Origin: Glycine soja
Lineage: Eukaryota > Streptophyta > Magnoliopsida > Fabales > Fabaceae
NCBI RefSeq assembly: GCF_004193775.1
Contig: NC_041006.1
Span: forward strand, 25,844,388-25,908,387
DNA: 64,000 nt
Reading direction: 5' to 3'
The notes below the pieces were generated by a model. It did no database searches and was not told the origin of the DNA. It worked only from the letters and a program-made list of their open reading frames with translations. This document shows positions 13,918 to 23,862 of this stretch, one piece after another. A program made the position numbers and the translations under genes. Position 1 is the stretch's first letter, and each line of letters opens with the position of its first letter.

Positions 13918-14674
13918 CTATAAAACACAACCCTAAAACATAAGTCAAACTAAAATTGCATCATTTTTAACATTAAAAAGTTCAAGGCTTCAGAATCTAG
14001 AGCTATACAATGCATAAATACTTCCTCAATAAAAGAAACCCCCAAAATCCTGAAATTTGGGAATCTTGAACCAAATAACTGCAGCATAAACCTGAAAACA
14101 TCAATGCATTTGAAAAAAAAACCATTCTTTATGAAAAACCCTAACATTTCAAAGATCTATTTTTTTAGAGAAAAATAGAAACAATAGTTGAAACCTCGAC
14201 TACAACGGCAGAGGCTTCTTTTCTTCGACGTCGCTGTTTTGGAACCTCGAATCGTCTTTCTTGTGCAACAAGTGAAGGAACCCTTGATGGTGCGTTTGGA
14301 CCTTGATGGTGTGGTCGTTGGAATAGTGGTGACAGAAAGGGGAGGGAAGGGGTAAGGAACCAGGTTTTGGAGTCTTGGGGGGAGAGGGTGGAGGAGGTGA
14401 AGATGAAGAAGAAAGCGAGGAGGAAGATAGAGAGGGTGCAGTAGAACCAGAAAGAGAAGGGTTGTTGTTGGGCTTGGTGGTGGAATTTGTGAGTGTGAGT
14501 GTGTGGGTTGCTCTATTCTTCTGTGACGATAGCCATGCTCACTACTCACTGCTCACTGCTCTAAGCTTCGTTGTGGCTACAAGACTAAAGGGTGTGAGTG
14601 TTGGTTACAGGGACAACATCATTGCATGAGTAATGGGGTGATATAGTTTTCTTAATAGAGAAAAAAAAAGAAAT
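13918..14674. other. Pack-MULE interior, unidentified minus-strand open frames
   Basis: Two minus-strand open stretches occur: 14147-13950 (65 codons, no recognised family) and 14549-14157 (130 codons, Pro/Leu/Ser/Thr-rich with PPPSPTTTLLF). The second is adjacent to the TIR and its composition suggests leader or low-complexity sequence. Neither can be assigned. They may be additional captured pieces or 5' sequence of the PCNA source gene. Confidence 0.3.
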
Positions 14675-14951
14675 TTTTTAACATGCAAAACGACATCATT
14701 TTTTACTTTTTGTATAAAAAAAACTTTTTTCCACATGTAATCTCGGTCAGAAAAAGATTACACGTGGCATCACACATAGCATGTCTGTGTGGCCAGTTAA
14801 CGACCACGTAGGTAGTTAACAGATCTCGACTAATGATAGAGATCTAAGACAAAAAATTTCAAATATTAAGGACCTGATCCGAAGGAAAAAATTATTAGGG
14901 ACCAAACAAAAAAAATGGATATTTATTAGAAACCAAAAATATATTTAAGCC
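14675..14951 (-). repeat. Pack-MULE right terminal inverted repeat
   Basis: Reverse complement partner of 11725-11960. It begins inward at AAAACGACATCATTTTTTAC and ends at ATATTTAAGCC, immediately before the TTGATAAAA duplication. Arms differ by substitutions and small indels, so the insertion is not very recent. Confidence 0.8.
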
Positions 14952-14960
14952 TTGATAAAA

Positions 14961-16380
14961 TTAGATAAAAAGAAATAGAGAAATTTAATTTCAATTGTTT
15001 AGTTACATAAAAGGGTGAAATGAAAGAAATAAGAGATAAAAGAAATAAATTTTTAGAATTTTTTCATTTTTTTAAGCCATAAATATATACTCCATAGTTC
15101 AATAATATAATAAGGGATTGAGTTTTTCTAAAGTGCCACCTATATATTTTAGAGGATAAAGTGTCCATAGAGTTGCCAAAGTGGGTGGTTCAACCTAGCT
15201 AGATAAATTTGGCCAAGCATTAAATCACTTGGCCTGGCCCAAGTCGTATTCCATATGAGTTGCACTTTTATGGCCTAGCCTAACTCATTGGCCCATTGAG
15301 TTGACCCAAATTTATCCATTTTGTTTTTCTTTTTACCTAAATTATATACATTTAAAAGGAAAAAAAAATTAAATAATATTGGGCCAAAATAGGGTCGATT
15401 GAAAACCAGACCTATAATTTTTGTGCATGCCCTAACCCATCAAGCCAAGCTCATTTTGACAGTTCTAAGTGTGCACATTTACCACCATGTTGTTCGTCCG
15501 AGTGAAATTGAGCTCAAATCCCTTAAAAAAGGTTTCATGTGTTGAGTCCAGGTGAATGAAAAAAATAATGTTAAAAAGGAAGACCCCACTATAAATGGTT
15601 AGTTAGATTTTCTAGCCGTTATTGACAAAACTAGTCAATACTTTATATCAATATCATGGAAACCCAAAAAATATGTACACCCTAATCATTCATAATAATA
15701 AGCGGTTCTAATATTTACAAATAATTTAAATTTGCCAATTCAAATTTACTTTTTAAATAAATAAAAACATATCACCCACCATCGTTGCTACTATTATCAT
15801 AAGATAATGATGTTATGGTATAAATTCTCACTTATTTCACAACATCGCATAAAGGATAATTTAGTTAGGATCACATTTTTTTCCTTCTCCCATAATATTT
15901 TTATTTTCTCTGTCAAATTTTGTGAAATTTGATATACAAGTGTAGGGACCCTATTTAAAAAAACATAAGAACTCATTTAAAAACTGCAATAGTTAAAGAA
16001 CCTAGTTAAAAGTAGCAAAGTCTATATATGTCAGTGTTTTTATCGCTGCAAGCTACTATTTTTACCTCTATAGATTCTAAACTTAGTAATCTTACTCTAT
16101 TGAGGTGAAAATACTGACTTGAAGAGACTTGACAATTTTTAATTGAATCTTTGAATTATTAATCATTTTTAAATAGGTCCTTGAACTATTTTTCTTAATT
16201 GAGTCCATAAACTTGTGTTTGTTTTTTAATTAGGTTCCAACAAAGACCTAATTAAAAAGTTAATACAAGTTATGAGACTCAATTGAAACAAAAATAATTT
16301 AAAAATTTAATTAAAAATGATCAAATATTCCAAAGATATACAAATTATTATTTTTTCAAACAAAAAATCAAAGATGAATG
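14961..16380. other. No gene recognised
   Basis: AT-rich intergenic sequence without coding signal or recognisable element ends. Confidence 0.55.
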
Positions 16381-16509
16381 CTATGTTTGGTAAGACCTTT
16401 GAGGAGCTTATAAACTCATTTTACTAAAATAAACTTGTTTGATACATAAGCTTATTTTAGTAGCTTATTTTTCATAAGGTATCTCAAGTCACTACTAGGA
16501 AATAAGGTT

Positions 16510-16818
16510 TTTACATCGGTTATTTAAGACTTTCAACATCGGTTATTAATCGATGTTGAAAGTACCGATGTTAAAGTAATATCATTAACATTGGTTTTTC
16601 AAAACTGATGTTAACTAATAAATACAACATCAGTTATTTAAATAACCGATATTATATGATAAGAATTTTGAAAAAAGAAAGTTATAAATTTACATATCAA
16701 CATCGATTATTTAAATAATTGATGTTAACTGGCACTAACAACATCGATTATTTAAATAACCGATGTTAACTGGCACTAATAACATCGTTAACTGGCACTA
16801 ACAACATCGGTTATTCCC
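16510..16818. repeat. CACTA subterminal repeats, left end
   Basis: Repeated ACATCGGTTATT / AATAACCGATGTT motifs in both orientations. The short phrase GTTAACTGGCACTAAYAACATCG recurs about three times between 16725 and 16808 as a local tandem repeat. Confidence 0.85.
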
Positions 16819-17082
16819 CTAGTTTGCATAAACAATTACCATAAACTATACTTGGATTTATCAGTTAAAGACCACCATAACCAATAAATTAAGCTAAAAT
16901 ATGATGTTTTATAGATTATTCATGAAAAAAAGAGTGAGCAGTTTAGGAACAAATAAATTAAATGCCAAACCAATAAATTAAGCTAAAATATGATGTTTTA
17001 TAAATTATTCATGAAAAAAAGAGTGAGCAATTTAGAAACAAATAAATTAAATGCCAAATGGACTAGGTAAATATGTTATCAC

Positions 17083-17135
17083 CTTTGGAAATTGAGCTTC
17101 AGCAAGGGCTTGAAAATGCTCCAACTCTTTTTTGT
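17083..17135 (-). pseudogene. Captured exon of unknown gene
   Basis: A 53-bp minus-strand exon bounded by TCTAG (acceptor) and GTGATA (donor) reads KKELEHFQALAEAQFPK, a sensible amphipathic helix in one frame. I do not recognise the source. It may belong to the same donor gene as the neighbouring condensin-like exons or to another. Confidence 0.35.
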
Positions 17136-17255
17136 CTAGAAGAAATATAGCTTATAAGACTCTATACTAACAAGAAGAAATAAATTTTTGCAAAGCTAAA
17201 AAAATGTACAACCAGACTCTTACATATATTTTGGGTTCTTGAAACTCAGAAACCT

Positions 17256-17534
17256 CTATTTCATCAAACTAAACAAGTTTTGATAGCCATCAATTTCAGC
17301 CATATTCCCTTTATCAAGACCTTGGTTTTCTCGCATATTTTGAAGAGCTGCAAATTTGCTCTCTTCAAGCTCCTGCATATTTTGAAACATAATATATTTT
17401 GATTAGGAGAGGTGAGAAAAATATCACAGTCCATGAGATATAACATAAACAGTCAAAGCCATAGGCCTAACCTGTACAAACAGAGGAATATAATGCTTAG
17501 CTAGCTTCCCTTCAGCAAGGCAAAGCTTGCCCAT
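17256..17534 (-). pseudogene. Captured condensin-like (HEAT-repeat) gene fragment
   Basis: Two minus-strand exons, 17534-17472 and 17372-17256, with GT/AG borders give a 60-codon open frame ending in TAG. The first reads GKLCLAEGKLAKHYIPLFVQ and continues ELEESKFAALQN. This resembles a HEAT segment of the plant condensin-II D3 subunit, a chromosome-structure protein. From about residue 34 on (MRENQGLDKGNMAEID) the resemblance stops, so the second exon may be fused to sequence from another gene. The assignment is from memory of the family and needs a protein search. Confidence 0.5.
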
Positions 17535-18074
17535 AGCTAACTACCCTTGAATATAAAAAGAGGGAGTTTCCTGTTGCAAAGAAGTTGAAGGGAGCTTCCT
17601 CTAGATAGCTTGGCTAATTGCTTAAGAAACTAAGATGATCATAGAACTAATATTTGTTTATTAATTGATGTTGTATAAAGAGTGTCCAGTTTTGTTCATT
17701 TAATATTCTAGATTTTAAATTCCCATTTATCATAATTATAATAAGACTATAAGAGTCTCATGTTTTTTTTACTGCATAAGAGTCTCATGTTATGCACTCT
17801 ATATACAAAGAAATTCATGAAATTCACGAAACTTTCTTAGTTTAACAAGAAGAACACATAACAACAACAATCATCAATAACAATCATATAAGTAATAACA
17901 TAGCACATAGAGGCACGTGACAAATAATTTCACAAGCAAAACCATTTTTATGTTCTATTCAATCTATTGGTAGAGGTCTGCAAGTACCATTGCAGCCTTC
18001 CAAACAAATAATATCTATTGTTAAACATTTCATCAAAAAAAGAAAGGGTCTTAAAAGGGCTATAAACAGCATAC

Positions 18075-18242
18075 CCTAGTATAGGCATAAACTCCAGCTT
18101 CAGAAGGAATGCTGCTAATTCTTTTCCCAGCTTCAATTGCCTCGTCTATACCCTTCTTGCTTAGAAGGACATCAACACACCCTATGAATAAGTTCTTCTC
18201 ATTCCATAACGACTCACCATGATGAATAAGGATTAAAGCTGT
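18075..18242 (-). pseudogene. Captured phosphoglycerate mutase exon
   Basis: A single 168-bp minus-strand exon, bounded by a CAG acceptor and a GTATGC donor, reads [16 protein letters not shown], then [20 protein letters not shown] and RISSIP. This is the N-terminal signature of histidine-phosphatase-type (2,3-bisphosphoglycerate-dependent) phosphoglycerate mutases. The catalytic motif RHG is HHG here, so the Arg that binds phosphate is lost. After RISSIP the sequence ([10 protein letters not shown]) departs from the family, where VDVIFTS is usual. This suggests either drift or a fusion to another gene's exon. Confidence 0.82.
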
Positions 18243-18353
18243 CTGAATGTTGCAACCACCTCAAACTTGGTGAATTCAACTTCAAGAAGCAATATACATG
18301 GACACATTTAGTAAACAAGGATGTCCAGCAATAAATATAATTTCCAGAAACAT

Positions 18354-19796
18354 TTAACTTACTTGATTTCTTGTAAGTGTCACAAGGAAATATTTCCCGC
18401 AAATTTCTTGTGCAAGGTATCCTTTGAAGTAATCTCCCACGCTGATTGGTTTGAACATTGCTGGTGTTTTTGGAGTTACAAAGCTTGGTGCTAGACATAT
18501 AATTGCATCTATAGCAGTGCTATAAAATGTGGCTATGGAAAGTCTCTCTTTCTCTGAGTTAACTGTTGCCCCGTGCTCTATGCTTTGGTAGATTCCATTA
18601 CTCATCACCTAGCAAATTAATTAGTTGATAAGGTAAGAACAAATTAATCACTGTTTGTAAGAATTGAAAACATTAGAAAAAAAATATTTTCTCTAATTTA
18701 AACTGTTTTATGAATTAATGAGTAGTTGAACTAAGATCTTAGGATCGAGACTTATAGATAAAAAAACCTAGTTAAGAGGGGAGACATGAAATGTTTTCAA
18801 GCAAAAATTATTCATTGACAAAGTCAATAGATATTTTGCACTAATAACATGGTTAAAAAAACTTATTTTATCAAGCTAATAGATTGTAAAAAAAAAGAGG
18901 ATTAATTACCTCCAACATGTCACCAAGGTTTATGATGAAAGCATTGGGGAGGGGTTTAACTGGAATCCACAGTCCATCTTTTCTTATTTGGTGACAAAGT
19001 GAACATGAAAAACAAATATGCCCACTCTTTAACTTCTGTTCCTCTAAAACCATGAAGAGTTGACCATATCCCTCAGCTTCTCCTTCTCTCTGCCCAAACT
19101 TTTTCTTCTCTTCCATTGTAAGATCGAATAATCCTTGAGCACCTCTCTTCACTTTTTCCACCAATGAAGAGTCCACTCCCTGATTAATTAGTTGTAATCA
19201 TGGTTAATTTGCGCATGATATTAGCTAAAACATTACAACATGAGTAATAAGTAAATCATCCTGGCAAAACATATTTCTTCAGACCTGTACTTTTAGTTAA
19301 ACATGTTTAAGATCATTGTATTTTTATATTTATAAATTTGATCACGAACTTTAAAAGTAAGAAACATATAAATTTAGCATTTTATTAAAGAAACATGAAA
19401 AATTCTTAAAAACAATAGACTAAATCATACATAAAATTTAAAAACCAAATTCATGATCAAAGTCCTTAGTTTGACCTATATAAACTAAAAAGTAACACAT
19501 ATTATGTCTATATCCAATATAGTAGTACAAAATTTTATCTAGCCATGTTCTATTTATTTATGACAAACCTGAAAGAAACCCCATTCTTTGCATGCATAGT
19601 GAAGCCTCTCGAGTTCATGCTCCTTATGGTCTTGAGACAACAATTTGCTCAAGTCAATGACAGGAATTTCAGGTAAAGGTGTAGAGTTAGATAATATAGG
19701 ATGTTCATGAACTGGTCGAACATAACGCTCAGGCACTATGGTCAATGCCTTTGCAATTTCTTGGACATAAGGCACTGGAGCAGCTGTTACTTCCAT
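18354..19796 (-). CDS. Captured 2-oxoglutarate/Fe(II) oxygenase gene, open but lacking its core
   Basis: The family (SRG1 / norcoclaurine synthase-like dioxygenases) oxidises plant metabolites using Fe(II) and 2-oxoglutarate. Three phase-0 exons join cleanly: 19796-19569, 19179-18910 and 18608-18354, giving 250 codons and a stop. Exon 1 has the N-terminal domain (PEIPVIDLSKLL, LHYACKEWGFFQV). Exon 2 has SLVEKVKRGAQGLFDL and EEKKKFGQREGEAEGYGQLF, then jumps to KDGLWIPVKPLPNAFIINLGD. Exon 3 has SIEHGATVNSEKERLSIATF with the second iron His and the RxS 2-oxoglutarate pair, ending YFKGYLAQEICGKYFL. The middle containing the HxD iron motif is missing, where odd sequence (SGHICFSCSLCHQ) sits instead. 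Catalysis is therefore not expected. The intact frame and splice sites make a stable chimeric transcript possible. Confidence 0.85.
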
Positions 19797-20396
19797 TGCT
19801 TCACATTAGTATGGAAGATTTGTCATGATAACTAAAGGCAACAAAAATTGTCATAAGAAATTCTATAGGCAAAAACAAGATATCAAAGTTTCATAAATGT
19901 TTTGAATCAAAGAAGTAAAATGTAAGCTGTTGGTACATACTTTTATCACCTTTTTCCAGATCTGGCTGCATAATCAAGAGGACAAGGAATCAGTTTAAGA
20001 ATAATCATGTGCAGATGTAAACACTTTTCTTTTTTTAAAGAGAGTGTTGAGCCCAAATTTGTATGCATGTAAAGGATGCTGCAATGTCACTCATAAACTA
20101 GTATAGTCAGCAATCTATAGCCAGTGACCATAGAGCAAATCCCTTTATCAATGGATGCTTAACACATGTACAAATATAAATCCCAAGGAATATGTTGACT
20201 TTGTGAATAGAAATTTTTTATGACATGTTTGGATGACAAGAAAGAAAATAAGGATAATAGAAGAGAATTTTTTTCTCTAAAATTCAAATTTCAAAATTCT
20301 CTCACCTTTTCTTTTGTTTCCTCTGAAAGAAACTGAGGATTAGCAAAGGAAGTTATTATAAATATTATAGGCATCAGGATAAATCAGTGATCGTAC

Positions 20397-20471
20397 CTTC
20401 TCAATGAAGGAAAAAGGGTAACAACGATAAAACTGTTCAAAGGTTGCATATTGATCATCTCTATAATACGC
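20397..20471 (-). pseudogene. Captured UFD1-like exon
   Basis: A 75-bp exon, with acceptor ATCAG and donor GTACGA, encodes YYRDDQYATFEQFYRCYPFSFIEK. The pattern FEQxYRCYPxSFIxK matches the first conserved block of plant UFD1, the ubiquitin-binding partner of the CDC48/p97 segregase. Only this one exon is seen; the rest of the UFD1 domain is absent. It is part of the minus-strand cargo of the CACTA element. Confidence 0.68.
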
Positions 20472-20564
20472 CTGATTTTTTTTTAAAAGCAAAAAGGGAA
20501 AAAATGTTAACAGAAAAACTAGGAGCAATAAAATTATCACGATCAAAAGAAAAAAATTGTCCAA

Positions 20565-20664
20565 CACTTGGATAGTTACGTTCCAAGGCATGGTCGGATA
20601 CTCTATCAAGCCAATCAGTGACACTGATCAAGTTTGGATTAAAACGAACCAAGTCCCAATCCAT
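20565..20664 (-). pseudogene. Unidentified captured coding fragment
   Basis: Starting at an ATG (20664-20662), the minus strand reads MDWDLVRFNPNLISVTDW, then LDRVSDHALERNYPSV, before turning into low-complexity T-rich sequence. Composition looks like genuine protein, but I do not recognise the family. It lies directly upstream of the UFD1-like exon and may be a separate captured exon. Confidence 0.4.
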
Positions 20665-21439
20665 TCAAATTTAGAATTGTTCTTATTATTGTTGTTTGAA
20701 GAATTAAAATTATAGCACAAAAAATTCAAAAGTAGCAGGTCAACATACCATAGTTATCAGAAGACTAGAAAGATGACTTGATGGTCTGTGTGTGCCTGAA
20801 ACAAAAGGATAAACAAGTGCTAATAGTAATAATCACATAATAAATGCGAGCAGATGAGAAATTTTGTGTAACGTTTCGACAACCTTAGATTGAATGATGA
20901 AAAGCTACATTGGAAACCACGAGAGTCACCACACCACACCGCTTACATGCTTCGGAAGAACACACGGTTAGAGCTTTTATAGGTTAGGACTATGATCATT
21001 TTCATGTTTTCTATGTGCAATCTCTCTCTTAACAATGGAAGTTTTGAAGATTGAGGACACATGATGATTAACAAGAACGAAAAATATGAGGAACCAAAAC
21101 CATTAGTATGGAATTAATTATAGGAACCTTAAAAACCATAAAACATCAAACAACAACCAAATACAAACAGCGATTATCAACCACACAAGTCTAAAAAGTT
21201 TACCAGCCAAAAAAAAAATGTCATGACATGTAAACCTAATCAAACACTTCTAGCGCATGAAACCAAAGAAAATCATTGGTTATCAGATTAATTACCAAAA
21301 CGAAACAAAAAGAAGAAGAAAATAAAAACCCTAATTCCTTCAAGAAACAAAAATAGAGAGTTTATTAGAAGAAAAGAGTGAAGGATGATGATACTTGAAA
21401 GAAGAATGAAAATGAGGGGAAAGTTTTGACTTTCGAGAA

Positions 21440-21700
21440 TGAAGAAAACTCTGTTTAGCCTGATTTTCAATCTTCACTCTGATTCCAAGGATGTAGTTTT
21501 AGAGAGAAGAAGCAAAAGCAAGCATTTTAGAGAGATCTCAATTTCATATGGTTCTAATAAATCTTCATCCCCCTCGCTCACCAACGACGACGGTGATTCC
21601 TTGGAGAAAGAGATCAAATCGCATAGCATATCATCCAAGAGTCCCTCATAGTTATCAAAAACGACCACGGTGCAGAGGAGGGAAGGGGGTGCCAATTGAA
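21440..21700 (-). other. Unidentified coding-like stretch within the CACTA
   Basis: A minus-strand frame 21695-21474 (73 codons, MAPPSLLCTVVVFDNYEGLL..., acidic middle) and an overlapping plus-strand frame both stay open, and GC content is higher than its surroundings. It could be a first exon of one of the captured genes, but no family is recognised. Confidence 0.3.
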
Positions 21701-21719
21701 GGCTAAATTGTTCTTTAAA

Positions 21720-22850
21720 TATTCTTTGGGTACAAATTATTAAAAATCTTTTTAAAAATTAAAAATCTCTCTAGAGGGGCAGCAATAAATATTAAAAATT
21801 AGAATAAGAATTTTCTAAGGCAGAAAAATCTTTTTTATTTTACCTACAATTTGGCTTTAGGTATAAGGTTTTACCTACACTACATAGTTTGTAAAATTAT
21901 TTATATTAAATTTCAATGAACTGGATTGAAATTTAAATTTTTATTAAGTAAATCTAAAAAAGTATATTTAATTGAGTATTAAAATAACTTTTGACAAAAA
22001 AATTCATCACTATTTAAATATAATTTTTTTCTTTGTTTCTTCTTTCCTAAATAATTTTTTTATTAAATTTATTAACAAAAATTTCACATAATTAACAAAT
22101 GAGGTTAAAAATAATAAAAAAAATGACAAATGTAATAAAAATAAATTACATGTGGATTATAATTAACTATAAATTTAAAGACTTAAAAATAATTTTCGTG
22201 CCTAATAAAAATATTTTTATTTTTGTTCTGAAAAATTTGTTTACAAATAATGAAAATATCAATTTTTTTAAAATCCTACAAATATACCAGATAACTATAA
22301 TTATTTAATTATTTAAATTAAACCACTGTAACATATATTTAAATTAAACCATTGTAACATATATTTAATTATTTAATTACTTTAAATTTAATGATAATAC
22401 AATAATATAAATATAGTAGGATTTTATAGAATTTTTAAACAATATTTTTCATTTACCTTTTTAAAAAGAAAAAAAAATTTATTTTTATAATAATTAAATA
22501 AAATATATTAATAATAAATTTTAATGTTTTTACGATATAATTGTTTTTACCAACATTCTATAAAAAAATTCTATAAAGTTAAACTCTATTATTAAAAACA
22601 ATTTTTTTTTATTTTCAAATGAACTAATATCAAATAATTTATATAAATGTGTGTTATATTTAAATGATAATCATGAAATAATAAAATTAAAATTATGAAA
22701 TTCATTTTAAAAATTTAGTTTAATTTTTAAATGCTTACCTTTTGAATTTATTATTGTTTATTAATTATTATATGTTTTAATTAAAATATAATTAATAACT
22801 CAATATATGATTTTTTTAAAAAATATATAAATAATTAAAAAATAGTTTAT
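21720..22850. other. CACTA interior, AT-rich, nothing recognised
   Basis: Very AT-rich, with short open frames driven only by composition. Confidence 0.5.
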
Positions 22851-22852
22851 AT

Positions 22853-22975
22853 TAACATCGGTTATTTGAAAATTGATGTTGTTAAGCATTTATAACATCG
22901 GTCATTTAAAAACCGATATTATAAGTGCTTAACGACATCGATTTTTAAATAACCGATGTTAATCAGACGATGTTA
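22853..22975. repeat. CACTA subterminal repeats, right end
   Basis: Several ACATCGGTT/ACATCGATT motifs in facing pairs, just inside the right terminus at 22998. The array is much shorter than on the left. Confidence 0.85.
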
Positions 22976-23862
22976 AAACTCATTTTTTTTTTCTAGTGAG
23001 TAACTTATCAAAATAAGCTACTTGAGATAGCTTATGAAAAATAAGATAACTTAAAAGTTTCTACTTTTTCCCCCCTAATTTTATCCTTATTATTTTATTT
23101 GAAATTACCCTTTTATTTAAATCTATCTTGTCTTTTTTTTTATTATTATTTGAAAAACTTCTCTTATCTAATTTATAATTTTTACACACATAATAGTTAA
23201 CCGTCAATTTTCATCATCACATCATTCCTTAAGGCTAGAAATCATTTGAATCATATCAATTTTATAATTATTTGTTGAATTATTTTTATTTTTAAAAATA
23301 TATGATTAATTTCAAATAGAAGATCATATTTGTATCATCGTTTTGTAGTTATGCAAGTGAGAGACATATACTCCAAATTATTTTTGTATAAATAAAAAAA
23401 TAAATGTTTAAGAAAATTTTAAAAAAACTTCTTTTTGTTTTAAAATAATAGTATTAATAAAGTATTAAAATGTAAAAAAATGATTTTTAAACAATATAAT
23501 TTTAATAAATTTTATTTCATTTAATTTTGGTTTTTTGAAAAAAAAAAGAAAAATTTGAGTTTAAACAATGAGTTAAATCACCAAATCTTTACCATTTTCT
23601 TATAATACAAAATTTAAAAATTGTTATCCTACTTTTTAAGAATGAGTTATTAGAAATAAATTTAAATAAAAAAATATTTAAATTATCATTTTACGTTATT
23701 TTACATTTGTGAATTAATCTTATCAAATATTTTTAATTAAATCACCTAACTTATAAACTTTCAACTAATTTTTAGTCGTTCATCTCCTAATTTATAATTT
23801 ATAAGCTTTCAGCTGACTTATAAAATTTCAACTAACTTATCAATTAGTTTTATCAAACATAG

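Larger units (their letters stand above)
16490..22998. mobile_element. Non-autonomous CACTA element carrying several captured gene fragments
   Basis: Starts CACTACTAGGAAAT and ends TTTTTCTAGTG, with the 3-bp duplication AGT on both sides (16487-16489 and 22999-23001), exactly the CACTA pattern. Subterminal ACATCGGTT-type repeats occupy about 16510-16815 and 22853-22975. No transposase coding sequence is present. The 6.5-kb interior contains minus-strand exons, with introns, of unrelated genes: an unknown exon (17083-17135), a condensin-like exon pair, a phosphoglycerate mutase exon, a 2OG oxygenase gene and a UFD1-like exon. This is a gene-capturing CACTA, a type known from soybean and other plants. 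Confidence 0.93.
16381..23862. repeat. Older inverted-repeat element (MITE-like) split by the CACTA insertion
   Basis: Left end CTATGTTTGGTA (16381-16392) faces right end TATCAAACATAG (23851-23862). Next to the CACTA borders, a 26-bp stretch ending at 16489 and its near-perfect reverse complement at 23020-23045 differ at one base, forming inverted arms with a short loop. CACTA removal would leave roughly 970 bp of AT-rich DNA with inverted ends. No target-site duplication was confirmed, so the class is uncertain. Confidence 0.5.

Noticed and set aside
14157..14549. 130-residue Pro/Leu/Ser-rich protein in the Pack-MULE
   Set aside because: Low-complexity composition beside the TIR and no family resemblance. 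I kept it only as an unidentified stretch.
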